Part shown: one piece after another, positions 40,788 to 50,045 of the stretch | Layout of the letters: every line of letters begins with the position of its first letter | Position numbering within the stretch: the first letter of the stretch is position 1 | NCBI GenBank assembly: GCA_942490885.1 | Contig: CALNYT010000002.1 | Coordinates: 1,922,001 to 1,986,000 of the forward strand | Length of the DNA stretch: 64,000 bases | From: Oceanirhabdus sp942490885 | Lineage (GTDB): Bacteria > Bacillota > Clostridia > Clostridiales > Clostridiaceae | Direction of reading: 5' to 3' | Made by a program: the position numbers and the translations under genes | Notes under the pieces: model-generated | Told to the model about the DNA's origin: nothing | Databases searched by the model: none | What the model saw: only the letters and a program-made list of their open reading frames with translations

Positions 40788-42686
40788 ATGAAGAAAGATT
40801 ATAAGTTATTAATTATAGATAATATTCTTATACTTGGATGTTTATATCTAGCTTTATTATTAAAATTTGATTTCAAAATTCACCATGATTATATTCAGTT
40901 TTTCAAAATGTCAATAATTCCAATGGTAGTTGTTGTCTCTATAATGAATATGATTTTCAATTTATATGAAAATGTGTGGAAATACGCATCAGTTGAAGAA
41001 TTTTTTAAGGTTTTGTATTCTGTATCCATTTCCAATATAATATTTATGGTGTTTTCATACTTGAGTACAAATGTATTTGTAAACAATGGATTAATGAATT
41101 TAAAATATTATAGATTTCCTTATAGTGTTATCATAATATCTTGGTGTTTATCTGTTGGGGCACTTACAGGTGTTAGACTTTTTATAAAAAATAAACACTC
41201 CATAAGGAAAGAAAAATGTATCGATGGAAAGAATCTACTTATTGTTGGTGCTGGAAATGCTGGAGTTATGATTAATAAAGAAATTAGTAGACATGAAGAA
41301 TTAAAATATAATGTTGTTGGATATATTGATGATGATGAGAGTAAAAAAGGAATGCTTATAGGTGGGGAAAAGGTATTAGGTAATAGAAATGATATTGAAA
41401 GAATCTGCAAGGAGCAAAATATAAGCGATATTCTTATAGCAGTACCATCAGCAGAAAAGAAGAAGAGAAGTGAAATACTTAATATTTGTAAGAAGACTGG
41501 ATGTAAACTTAAGATAATACCAGGAATTTTCGAAATAATAAATGGTAACGTTGATGTAGCACATATTAGAGATGTAAAATTAGAAGATATTTTAGGAAGA
41601 GAAGAAGTTAAGTTAAATACAGATAATATTGAGAAATATATAAAAGAAAAAGTAGTTATGATTACTGGAGGAGGAGGATCAATTGGGTCTGAACTATGCA
41701 GACAAATTGCTGAATTTAATCCTAGTAAAATACTAGTTTTGGATATATACGAAAATACTTCATATTATCTGCAAAGAGAATTACAAAAAAACTTTCCAGA
41801 GGTTGATGTTGAAATAATAATAGCATCTATTAGAGACCTTGCGAGAATTAGAAATATCTTTGAAAAATACAAACCACATGTTGTATTTCATGCAGCAGCA
41901 CATAAACATGTACCTTTAATGGAGACAAATCCAACTGAGGTTGTTAAGAATAATATTATTGGAACATATAATGTGGTTAGCTGCAGTCATGAATATGAAG
42001 TAAAAAGGTTTGTATTAATTAGTACAGATAAAGCTGTTAATCCAACTAATATTTATGGAGCTTCAAAAAGATATTGTGAAAAAATAGTTCAAGCGTTTAG
42101 TTCATTTAGTAAAACAGAATTTGTTATAGTACGTTTTGGAAATGTATTGGGAAGTAATGGATCAATAATTCAAATATTTAAAGATCAGATTGCAGCTGGT
42201 GGCCCTGTAACATTAACACATCCTGAAATAACAAGATTTTTTATGACGATACCGGAAGCAAGTCAACTGGTAATACAAGCAGGTGCAATGGCGCAAGGTG
42301 GGGAAATCTTTGTCTTGGATATGGGTGAACCTGTTAAAATGTATGACTTAATAAAAGATATGATTAGGTTATCAGGGTTGGAACCTGAAAAAGATATTAA
42401 AATTGAAATAATTGGTCTGAGACCAGGAGAAAAATTATATGAAGAATTATTAATGGATAATGACAAGCTTAAAACAACAGAACATCACAAAATATATGTT
42501 GAAAAACCAAAAGATATTTCTTTTGCATATATTGATAGAGGAATAGAAGAGTTTAAAAATGCATTAAGAAAAGATAATGATGAAATATTATTTGATTTAA
42601 TGAGTAAATATGTTGAAACATATAAAAGGGAAAATCACGAAAAGCAATTAGATGAAACTGCTGTGGATAAAGATGAGGATAATTAG
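40788..42686 (+). CDS. pglF: Membrane-bound UDP-sugar 4,6-dehydratase (PglF/CapD type)
   Basis: 632 residues from ATG 40788, placed by AAAGGTGG; the ATG at 40740 has no site. Four N-terminal membrane spans (about 5-125) are followed by a CoA-binding-like Rossmann domain (GAGNAGVMINKEI, about 160) and the catalytic SDR domain with GGGGSIGSELCRQI (about 291-304), STDKAVNPTNIYGASKR (about 411-427), RFGNVLGSNGSII and GLRPGEKLYEELL. The family turns UDP-GlcNAc into a 4-keto-6-deoxy sugar for bacillosamine-type sugars. Here the YxxxK Tyr is present (YGASK), whereas many large membrane members have Met. First gene of the polysaccharide locus; AT-rich -10-like hexamers (TATAAT 40669, TACAAT 40699) lie upstream. 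Confidence 0.92.
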   Translation: MKKDYKLLIIDNILILGCLYLALLLKFDFKIHHDYIQFFKMSIIPMVVVVSIMNMIFNLYENVWKYASVEEFFKVLYSVSISNIIFMVFSYLSTNVFVNNGLMNLKYYRFPYSVIIISWCLSVGALTGVRLFIKNKHSIRKEKCIDGKNLLIVGAGNAGVMINKEISRHEELKYNVVGYIDDDESKKGMLIGGEKVLGNRNDIERICKEQNISDILIAVPSAEKKKRSEILNICKKTGCKLKIIPGIFEIINGNVDVAHIRDVKLEDILGREEVKLNTDNIEKYIKEKVVMITGGGGSIGSELCRQIAEFNPSKILVLDIYENTSYYLQRELQKNFPEVDVEIIIASIRDLARIRNIFEKYKPHVVFHAAAHKHVPLMETNPTEVVKNNIIGTYNVVSCSHEYEVKRFVLISTDKAVNPTNIYGASKRYCEKIVQAFSSFSKTEFVIVRFGNVLGSNGSIIQIFKDQIAAGGPVTLTHPEITRFFMTIPEASQLVIQAGAMAQGGEIFVLDMGEPVKMYDLIKDMIRLSGLEPEKDIKIEIIGLRPGEKLYEELLMDNDKLKTTEHHKIYVEKPKDISFAYIDRGIEEFKNALRKDNDEILFDLMSKYVETYKRENHEKQLDETAVDKDEDN

Positions 42687-42698
42687 GAGGAAATAAAT

Positions 42699-43799
42699 AT
42701 GAAAGTAAATTTATTAGATTTGAAAATACAGTATAACAATATTAAAGATGAAATAAGGGCAGCTATTGATGAAGTTTTAGAATCTACTCATTTTATAATG
42801 GGTGAGAATGTTAAGAAGCTTGAAGAAGAGATAGCGGAATTTTGTGGAGTAAAGAGAGCTATAGCAGTTGCTAACGGAACAGATGCACTTTTGCTTTCGC
42901 TAAGAGCTTTAGGTATAGAAGAGGGAGATGAGGTTATAACAAGCCCATTCACATTTTTTGCCTCAGCAGAGACATCATCATTAATTGGAGCTAAACCAGT
43001 TTTTGTTGATATTAACCCAGAAACATTGTGTATTGATGAGAATAAAATTGAAGAAGCTATTACTGAGAAAACTAAAGCAATAATTCCTGTTCATATATTT
43101 GGACAAATGTGTAATATGGATAAAATAATGGACATTGCTAAAAAACATAATTTACTAGTCATTGAAGATGCGGCGCAGGCAATTGGAGCTGAATTTAAAG
43201 GGATTAAAGTAGGAAATTTTGGAAATGTGGGTACATTTTCATTCTTCCCAACAAAGAATTTAGGGGCATATGGAGATGCTGGGATGATTGTGACAAATGA
43301 TGAAGACTTAGCTGATAAATTATGTATGTTAAGAAAGCATGGAACAAAGAAGCAATATATGCATGAAATGATTGGACATAACAGTAGATTAGATGAAATT
43401 CAAGCAGCAATATTAAGAGTGAAACTAAATTATTTAGAAAAATGGACTGAAGATAGAAGAAAAAATGCTGAGAGATATAATGAGTTGTTAAAAGATATAA
43501 ATGTTAAGACACCTGTAGAGATGGAAGAAAGAAGACATGTATATCATCAATATTGTATATTGGTAGAGAATAAGGAAGAGGTTTTGGCATATCTTAAAGA
43601 GAAAGGAATTGGTTTTGGAAATTATTATCCTATTCCAGTACATCAATTACCTATATATAAAGAATTAGGATACTCTAATCAAGAACTTCCTGTTAGTGAA
43701 GAAGCTTGTAAAAAATCTATAGCATTACCAATGTATCCTGAGTTAAATGAAGAACAACAAAGGTATGTAGTTGATTGTTTAAGAGAGATAGTAAAATAG
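42699..43799 (+). CDS. DegT/DnrJ/EryC1 sugar aminotransferase (WbpE/WlbE-like)
   Basis: 366 residues, PLP fold type I. It starts VNLLDLKIQYNNIKDEI, typical of the WbpE/FdtB branch that acts on 3-keto sugars. Visible are ANGTDALLLSLRALGI (about 56-71), VIEDAAQAIGAEFKG (about 153-167, with the Asp that contacts PLP nitrogen) and SFFPTKNLGAYGD with the PLP Lys at about 186. Paired with the Gfo/Idh dehydrogenase and the acetyltransferase downstream, it could place an amino group at C3 of a UDP-GlcNAc(A) derivative. AGGAGG ribosome-binding site, 12 bases after the dehydratase. Confidence 0.9.
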   Translation: MKVNLLDLKIQYNNIKDEIRAAIDEVLESTHFIMGENVKKLEEEIAEFCGVKRAIAVANGTDALLLSLRALGIEEGDEVITSPFTFFASAETSSLIGAKPVFVDINPETLCIDENKIEEAITEKTKAIIPVHIFGQMCNMDKIMDIAKKHNLLVIEDAAQAIGAEFKGIKVGNFGNVGTFSFFPTKNLGAYGDAGMIVTNDEDLADKLCMLRKHGTKKQYMHEMIGHNSRLDEIQAAILRVKLNYLEKWTEDRRKNAERYNELLKDINVKTPVEMEERRHVYHQYCILVENKEEVLAYLKEKGIGFGNYYPIPVHQLPIYKELGYSNQELPVSEEACKKSIALPMYPELNEEQQRYVVDCLREIVK

Positions 43800-43857
43800 A
43801 TAAACTACTTCGTAAGTTTATCTATACAAAGAACAGAGAATAAAGAACAAAGAACAG
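43796..43857. repeat. Hairpin plus four tandem heptads (element G)
   Basis: A perfect 11-bp hairpin, ATAGATAAACT (43796-43806) with AGTTTATCTAT (43815-43825), carries the aminotransferase stop codon. Directly after it come four 7-mers: CAAAGAA, CAGAGAA, TAAAGAA, CAAAGAA (43827-43854). The first two equal the arm of element F. A further hairpin (GATATTCT/AGAATATC) lies at about 43868-43892. The 177-base gap to the next gene is otherwise plain AT-rich DNA. Confidence 0.65.
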
Positions 43858-43976
43858 ATATTGTTGATATTCTTCATTCTTCAGAATATCTTAATTTTAA
43901 TTAAGAAGCGAGATATATAATAATATCTTAAATAAATTTAAATTTTAAAAATACTACAGTATAAGGGGCTAAATTC

Positions 43977-45071
43977 ATGAATAAGATAAAAATTGCGATA
44001 ATTGGATGTGGAAGAATATCTTATAAACACGTAGAAGCTGTGGTTAATAATAGTGAAATATGTGAAATCACTGCTTTATGTGATCCGGTTGTTGAAAAAG
44101 CTGAAGAAAAAATGAGAGAGTATAAAGAAAAGTCTGGAATAGAAGCTAAAGTTTATACTGATTATAAGGTGGCTTTAGAACAAGAAGACATTCAAATGGC
44201 TGTAATTGCTACTGAAAGTGGATACCATGCTGAAATAGCAATTTATTGTCTTGAAAAAGGATTACATGTGTTGGTTGAAAAGCCTATGGCTCTTTCTACT
44301 AAAGATGCAGATAGTATGATTGAAATAGCTAAAAAGAATAATGTGAAATTAGGTATTTGTCATCAAAATAGATTTAACTCTCCTATTCAAAAATTACGTA
44401 AAGCCGTTGAACAAGAAGGATTTGGGAGAATACTAAATGGAACTGCTAGAATTCTATGGAACAGAAATCAAGGATACTATACACAAGCTCCTTGGAGAGG
44501 TACATGGGAATTAGATGGTGGAACATTAATGAATCAATGTATTCATAACATAGATCTTCTTCAGTGGATGATGGGAAGTGAGGTTGAGAGCATATACTCT
44601 CAATGTGACACTTTTATGAGAGATATTGAAGGAGAAGATTTTGGAGCTATACTTATAAGATTTAAAAGTGGCTCTATAGGTATTATTGAAGGTACAGCTT
44701 GTGTATATCCAAAGAATTTGGAAGAAACTCTTAGTATTTTTGGAGAAAAGGGTACAGTATGTATTGGAGGACTTGCAGTAAATAATATTGAAACTTGGAA
44801 GTTTGAAAGTGAAGAACTAAATAATCAGCAAATTTTTAACGAAGAAGAGCCAGATAGTGTATATGGATTTGGACATACACCATTATATAAAGATTTTATT
44901 GATGCTATTAATAATGATAGTGAGCCACTTATTAATGGGGAAGAAGGAAAAAAAGCCATGGAAATTATTCTAGGAGCCTATAAGAGTAGATTACTTGATG
45001 AAAAAGTTACATTCCCAATTGGCGATTTTTCAACTCTTGAAATGAAGAATATTAGGCAAAGAGGGGAATAA
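43977..45071 (+). CDS. Gfo/Idh/MocA oxidoreductase (WlbA-like)
   Basis: 364 residues. The N-terminal Rossmann fold has KIAIIGCGRISYKHVEAV (about 5-22), the ATESGYHAEIA strand end (about 81-91) and the EKPMALS motif (about 101-107) with the family's Lys; LGICHQNRFNSPIQKLRKAV (about 124-143) and GGTLMNQCIHNIDLLQWMMG (about 181-200, catalytic His region) follow. The HQNRF and NQ-x-IHNID blocks are those of WlbA/WbpB, which oxidise C3 of UDP-GlcNAcA. A 6-dehydrogenase that would make UDP-GlcNAcA is not in the window. AAGGGG ribosome-binding site. Confidence 0.9.
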   Translation: MNKIKIAIIGCGRISYKHVEAVVNNSEICEITALCDPVVEKAEEKMREYKEKSGIEAKVYTDYKVALEQEDIQMAVIATESGYHAEIAIYCLEKGLHVLVEKPMALSTKDADSMIEIAKKNNVKLGICHQNRFNSPIQKLRKAVEQEGFGRILNGTARILWNRNQGYYTQAPWRGTWELDGGTLMNQCIHNIDLLQWMMGSEVESIYSQCDTFMRDIEGEDFGAILIRFKSGSIGIIEGTACVYPKNLEETLSIFGEKGTVCIGGLAVNNIETWKFESEELNNQQIFNEEEPDSVYGFGHTPLYKDFIDAINNDSEPLINGEEGKKAMEIILGAYKSRLLDEKVTFPIGDFSTLEMKNIRQRGE

Positions 45072-45072
45072 T

Positions 45073-45813
45073 ATGCAATATATAAGTTTTAATGCTTCTG
45101 TAGGAGATAAAGTTAAAGTAGGAAGATTCACTGTTATTGAGGATAATGTTAAAATTGGTGATAATTGTGTTATTGGAAATAATGTGGTAATACATGAAGA
45201 TACAATAATCGGAAACAATGTTAGAATAGATGATAATACTGTCATAGGTAAAAAACCTATGAGATCTGTTAATAGTGCTCTGAAACAGAGTGATAATCAC
45301 AAAGGTGCTATTGTTGGAGATGAATGCTTAATAGGCGCCAATGTTGTAATTTATTGTGGTTGTGAAATTGGAGAAAAGACTCTAGTAGCTGATTTAGCCT
45401 CAATAAGAGAAGATGTTACAATAGGTATGAAAACCATTGTGGGAAGAGGCGCAGCTATAGAAAATTACTGTACTATAGGTGCATTCTGTAAGTTAGAAAC
45501 TAACTGTTATATTACAGCATACTCAGAACTTGGTGATAGGGTATTTATTGCACCAGGAGTAACTACTTCAAATGATAACTATGCTGGAAGAAGTATGAAG
45601 AGATTTGAAGAATTTAAAGGTGTTGTAGTTAAAAATGGTGGTAGAATTGGTGCAGGAGCAACAATACTTCCAGGTAAAGTTATTGAAGAAGATGGATTTG
45701 TGTCAGCAGGAGCTGTTGTAACTAAGGATGTACCAGCAAGAAAAATAGTTGCTGGGTGTCCCGCTAAGGTGCTAAGAGATGTACCGGATGATCAGTTGTT
45801 AGAAAATCAATAG
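45073..45813 (+). CDS. Left-handed beta-helix acyltransferase (WlbB/WbpD-like)
   Basis: 246 residues made almost wholly of hexapeptide [LIV]-G-x(4) repeats from residue 10 on (VGDKVKVGRFTVIEDNVKIGDN, then many VIGxN turns), ending AGAVVTKDVPARKIVAGCPAKVLR (about 213-236). Such trimers N-acetylate amino sugars using acetyl-CoA. It begins 1 base after the dehydrogenase stop; with that gene and the aminotransferase at 42699 it forms the three-step set oxidase-aminotransferase-acetyltransferase known for 2,3-diamino sugars. GGGGAA ribosome-binding site. A moderate terminator follows. Confidence 0.88.
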   Translation: MQYISFNASVGDKVKVGRFTVIEDNVKIGDNCVIGNNVVIHEDTIIGNNVRIDDNTVIGKKPMRSVNSALKQSDNHKGAIVGDECLIGANVVIYCGCEIGEKTLVADLASIREDVTIGMKTIVGRGAAIENYCTIGAFCKLETNCYITAYSELGDRVFIAPGVTTSNDNYAGRSMKRFEEFKGVVVKNGGRIGAGATILPGKVIEEDGFVSAGAVVTKDVPARKIVAGCPAKVLRDVPDDQLLENQ

Positions 45814-45821
45814 ATATTACT

Positions 45822-45857
45822 AAAGCTCAATTTTTTATAAGTTGAGCTTTGAATTTT
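45822..45857 (+). terminator. Moderate intrinsic terminator inside the polysaccharide locus
   Basis: AAAGCTCAA (45822-45830) pairs with TTGAGCTTT (45842-45850), followed by GAATTTT. The next gene is 48 bases on, so this may give partial termination. Confidence 0.65.
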
Positions 45858-45904
45858 ATACGCTAAGGAAGTGTGAAGTAATTTTATAGAATGGAGAAAT
45901 CTAC

Positions 45905-46543
45905 ATGGATAAAATTGTATTAGTTGGTGGCGGTGGACATTGTAAGGTCCTAATAGATATCATTAAGATGGAAAATAAGTATGATATTTTAGGTATAATA
46001 GATAATATTGGAAACGAAGTTTTGGGGGTTCCTGTAATAGGTAAAGACGAAGAGTTGGAAAAGATATTTTTAAGTGGTGTTACTAATGCAGCTATCAGTG
46101 TAGGTGGATTAAATAATCCTAATATAAGATGGCGAATTTATAAACAGTTAAAGAGTATTGGATTCAATTTACCTATACTTATGCATCCTAAAGCTAGTAT
46201 TTCAGATTTCTCTCAATTAGGAGAAGGAACATGCGTTATGGCAGGAGCTATGATAAACCCAGGAGTTCGTGTGGGGAAAATAAATATAATTAATACAGGA
46301 GCAATTATTGAACACGATTGTGAAATGGGAGATAACACACATATAAGTCCAGGAGCAGTTGTGTGTGGCGGAAGCAAAATTGGCTCAAATACTCAGATTG
46401 GTGCAAATACAGTGGTAATTCAAGGGATTTCTGTTGAACAAAACTGTATAGTAGGAGCTGGTTCAGTGGTAACTAGAGATATTAAAGAGAATGCAATTGT
46501 ATATGGAAATCCAGCAAGAGTTGCACGTAAAAATTTTGATTAG
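45905..46543 (+). CDS. NeuD/PglD-family sugar O/N-acetyltransferase
   Basis: 212 residues. The N-terminal Rossmann-like domain starts KIVLVGGGGHCKVLIDIIK (about 3-21), the UDP-sugar-binding signature of PglD/NeuD, with DILGIIDN after it. From about 100 a left-handed beta-helix follows (LGEGTCVMAGAMINPGVRVG, INTGAIIEHDCEMGDN with the catalytic His), ending NAIVYGNPARVARK. PglD N-acetylates the 4-amino group in UDP-bacillosamine synthesis; NeuD O-acetylates sialic acid. With a PglF-like dehydratase here, the PglD role is the better guess. Confidence 0.9.
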   Translation: MDKIVLVGGGGHCKVLIDIIKMENKYDILGIIDNIGNEVLGVPVIGKDEELEKIFLSGVTNAAISVGGLNNPNIRWRIYKQLKSIGFNLPILMHPKASISDFSQLGEGTCVMAGAMINPGVRVGKINIINTGAIIEHDCEMGDNTHISPGAVVCGGSKIGSNTQIGANTVVIQGISVEQNCIVGAGSVVTRDIKENAIVYGNPARVARKNFD

Positions 46544-46557
46544 TTTAGGAGATTAAT

Positions 46558-48606
46558 ATGGTATCTAGCTTAGAAAAAATAAATTCATTTCTTAAAGAAA
46601 AGAAAATATTTTTAATAATCAACATCTTAATAATATGTATATTACTGTTTTCTTTAATTTCTAGAGAAGGAGAAGGAATATCTTTAATAAAATATTTATG
46701 CTCACAGTTGTTATTGATTTATGGTCAAGGAGCTGTATTAACATGGGTTTTAAATATTGAGAAAGAGCAAGTAGTTACCTTGGTTATAAACTATTTTATT
46801 GGTATCTCTTTAGTTGTTTTGGAATATTTAATTTCCATGAGTTTATTTCATCAGTGGAAATTATTATATATTGGATACATAATAGGTATAATTGGAGTAA
46901 TAATTTCATTTCGTAATTTAAATCACAAAAAATTATTAAGTGGATTAAATAGTGGATTAGTAACTGTATTTTGTATAATGTGGATTTCAACATTCTTCTC
47001 GCTTTATATAAAGAATTCACTGCCTGATGTAATAGGAAGAAGTGGTATAAATCAAGACTTGCTATGGAGTATTGGTAATACTGAAGCTCTTATGAGAAGT
47101 TATCCACCAGTAGATTCAAGAATGAATGGGGTCCCCTTTACATATCATTATTTTGTTAATATTTATTATGCGGTTATTTCATTAACTACAGGAATTGATC
47201 CAACTAAATTATTTTTTGCATACGGGTATATAGTAAAAATGTTATTCGTAGTGTTAGGCATTTTTAGTTTCGGAAAGAGTTATTTAAAAAGTAATATAGG
47301 AGCTGGGATGCTCACTTTTATATATTTCTTTACTAATTGTTTTAGTTTAAACAGAGCTTACAGTAATGGATACGGAGTGTTTATGAATTCTAATTTAAGG
47401 CATCTTACTGATGGAGCCTTTGGATTTGAAATGTCTATTGCCTTACTTATGGTATTGTTTATGTTTATATTTTATGCTATAGAGGAAAGGGAATGGGAAA
47501 AGTATGTATTCCCTAGTTTGATTACGTTCTTTGCTCTGAGTGGGACAAAAGGGCCTCTAGCGCTTATGGTTATATTGGTGTTGTTTGCTGTGTTGACTAT
47601 AGAATTTATTATTAAAAAGAGAATTAACAAAAAAGGACTAACTTTATGGTTAGGGTTCCTTTGTATATTCATAATATTATTTGCTTTTATATTAAAAAGT
47701 GGAAGTGGAGACTTGAATTTTGAGTTAGCATACATAGCTAAAGGTAGTTTAATTGGCACGAAAATTATAGGTATAATTGGTGACAACTTTCTTGCTAGAT
47801 TAATGATTATACCATTACATTTCTATCTTTATCTTCCATTAGCATCAATTCCTTTCTTAATTTGGTTATATAAGAGGGGGCGAAAGATTAAACAATGCAA
47901 TACAAGTGAATTACTTGTTGGAGGAATGGCCGTATTAGGTATAATATGTGCTTATATATTCAGCCATTATGGTCACTCAGAAATTTATTTTCTAATGACA
48001 GCAATTCCCTTTATGGAAATTGCAACAGTTGAATTTTTTATGAACAATAAGATAAATAAAATACTAAAAGGTGTTATAATTATATCTTTAGTAGTAGGAT
48101 TAACCACCACGTATTACTCTATAAAGGGTCGTATTGATATTGGAATTAAATATGACAAGATAATCAAGAGTGGAGTTGAATTTACAAAGGGGTATCACCC
48201 AAATACCATTACATATAAAGAATATGAAGGAATCAAATGGATTAAAGATAACACTTCAGAGGATTCTGTTATACTAAGCGATAGATACTACATTAGTGAT
48301 AATAAAGTGGATAAAACTGCAAGGTATTTTTATTATAGCACTTTCAGTAACAGGCAGTTCTATCTTGAAGGATATTTTTATTTTTATGCACCAGAGGAAT
48401 ATAAAGAAACGGTAGAGAAGAAAAAAGAAGTCGCTGATAAAATTTATAAAGATAGTGATGGAACTCTTGCTAAAGAACAGGGGATAAATTATATTATCAT
48501 TTCTGAAAACCTGTATGATGAAGAAAAAGAACTTAAAGATGATAAATTTGTCAAAGTATTTGATAATGAGGAAATGAAGATATATAAAGTAAATGATGGG
48601 GAATAG
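46558..48606 (+). CDS. Large polytopic membrane protein, probable GT-C glycosyltransferase
   Basis: 682 residues. About 12-14 membrane spans occupy residues 17-530, and a non-membrane C-terminal domain (about 535-682) has GIKWIKDNTSEDSVILSDRYY and the SNRQFYLEGY block. The first large loop has INQDLLWSIGNTEALMRSYPP with D and E residues, like the catalytic loop of GT-C enzymes that use polyprenyl-phosphate sugars, and the GIKWIKxNT block is common in the outer domain of such proteins. Donor and acceptor are unknown. AGGAG ribosome-binding site, 15 bases after the NeuD-like gene and 9 before the flippase. Confidence 0.6.
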   Translation: MVSSLEKINSFLKEKKIFLIINILIICILLFSLISREGEGISLIKYLCSQLLLIYGQGAVLTWVLNIEKEQVVTLVINYFIGISLVVLEYLISMSLFHQWKLLYIGYIIGIIGVIISFRNLNHKKLLSGLNSGLVTVFCIMWISTFFSLYIKNSLPDVIGRSGINQDLLWSIGNTEALMRSYPPVDSRMNGVPFTYHYFVNIYYAVISLTTGIDPTKLFFAYGYIVKMLFVVLGIFSFGKSYLKSNIGAGMLTFIYFFTNCFSLNRAYSNGYGVFMNSNLRHLTDGAFGFEMSIALLMVLFMFIFYAIEEREWEKYVFPSLITFFALSGTKGPLALMVILVLFAVLTIEFIIKKRINKKGLTLWLGFLCIFIILFAFILKSGSGDLNFELAYIAKGSLIGTKIIGIIGDNFLARLMIIPLHFYLYLPLASIPFLIWLYKRGRKIKQCNTSELLVGGMAVLGIICAYIFSHYGHSEIYFLMTAIPFMEIATVEFFMNNKINKILKGVIIISLVVGLTTTYYSIKGRIDIGIKYDKIIKSGVEFTKGYHPNTITYKEYEGIKWIKDNTSEDSVILSDRYYISDNKVDKTARYFYYSTFSNRQFYLEGYFYFYAPEEYKETVEKKKEVADKIYKDSDGTLAKEQGINYIIISENLYDEEKELKDDKFVKVFDNEEMKIYKVNDGE

Positions 48607-48614
48607 GGATTGTT

Positions 48615-50045
48615 ATGAGTAGAATTAAAAAATTAATGGAAAATAAGTTCATACGGGGTGGAAGTTTATTAACTGCATCAACTATGATTTGTCAAGGAAT
48701 ATCATTAATATTTAGTATTTATGTAGCTAATATTATGTCACCTGAGGAACTGGGTAATTTCAGTATATACCTGACAATCCTTTCTATACTTAATATTATA
48801 GGAACTATAAACCTAAGCAGTAGTATAATGAGAGGTAAATTTGAATTTGAGAATGAATTTGACTCATTTTTTAAATCTATATTGATTATGGGAATTATAT
48901 TTGGTGGAATTTCTTCTTCCATATTTATGATAGTTAATATTTTTTTAATGAAACTTGGATTGTTTGAATCCTCATGGTTGAGTTTTCCTATAATTGTTTT
49001 TATGGGGATACATTCAATTACCTTATTCATATATCAATGCAGCATCAATAAGATGACAGCTACATATAAACATAAGGAATTTGCAATTATTGAAGTATTA
49101 AAAACTATTATTACTTTGATTATTGTAATGATATTTTTCTATATGTTTAACTGGGATACATATATTGAAAGAGTAACTGGCGTAGTATTAACAATGGTTG
49201 GTTTTTCAATCTTTTTCTTAATAAAGAATAGGAAAACCAAATTTAAGTTTAAAAAAGAATATTTGATTTTTGCTGCAACGTATAGTATACCTCTTATTTT
49301 ACATCAACTTTCTGCTGTTATATTGAATTTTTTTGATATTCTTGTTCTTAAAGGAGTTGAAGTAAAAGGATTATTAGGCGTTGGAACACAAGGGGTGTAC
49401 AGTTATGCATATAAATTAGCAATGATTATAAGCATAGTATGGAATGTATTGAATAAGTTATGGACTCCATGGTTTTTTGAAAAGATGAAGGAGAAAGATT
49501 TTGAGAAAATCAAAAAACTTGGAGAGGATTATGTTGTTATTTTTTCTTTTATATTTTTTGCTTTTCTCATGGTGGTTCCAGAAATACAGATTTTTATACC
49601 TGAAAAAGGATATGCCAGCACTTTTATGTATATACCTTTAATTGCATCAGGGTTTTATTTTTATTTTATATGTAGTTTCTTATCAAATGTTCAATTTTAT
49701 AACAAAAACACTAAGTATATTAGTGTTGGTACCATATTATCTGGAGTTATAAATATGGTTTTAAACATTTTATTTATTCCTATGTATGGTGCTTATGCGG
49801 CCGCGTTGACAACAGTAGTAAGTTTTATGATACTATTCATATACCATATTATTGTAAACGATTTTATATTGAAACAGAAAATATTTTCATACACAATGTA
49901 CCTTAAAGGGATAATATTAATGGCTTTATCAGTATTTACTTACTATTCCTTATTAGAGTATACTTTAATAAGGTGGGGAATATTAATGGTAACCACAGGT
50001 GTTATATATATTATTTATAGAAGGAAGATATCATGGTTGAGTTAA
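48615..50045 (+). CDS. wzx: Wzx-type oligosaccharide flippase (first)
   Basis: 476 residues with 12-14 membrane spans, MATE/MOP-superfamily polysaccharide_synt type. The start GGSLLTASTMICQGISLIFSIYVANIMSPEELGNFS (seen as GGSLLTAS and MSPEELGNFSIYLT) and the second-half start YLIFAATYSIPLILHQL are typical for the two homologous halves. In the family it moves undecaprenyl-linked repeat units across the membrane. The 3' end overlaps the next gene by 13 bases. Confidence 0.9.
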   Translation: MSRIKKLMENKFIRGGSLLTASTMICQGISLIFSIYVANIMSPEELGNFSIYLTILSILNIIGTINLSSSIMRGKFEFENEFDSFFKSILIMGIIFGGISSSIFMIVNIFLMKLGLFESSWLSFPIIVFMGIHSITLFIYQCSINKMTATYKHKEFAIIEVLKTIITLIIVMIFFYMFNWDTYIERVTGVVLTMVGFSIFFLIKNRKTKFKFKKEYLIFAATYSIPLILHQLSAVILNFFDILVLKGVEVKGLLGVGTQGVYSYAYKLAMIISIVWNVLNKLWTPWFFEKMKEKDFEKIKKLGEDYVVIFSFIFFAFLMVVPEIQIFIPEKGYASTFMYIPLIASGFYFYFICSFLSNVQFYNKNTKYISVGTILSGVINMVLNILFIPMYGAYAAALTTVVSFMILFIYHIIVNDFILKQKIFSYTMYLKGIILMALSVFTYYSLLEYTLIRWGILMVTTGVIYIIYRRKISWLS

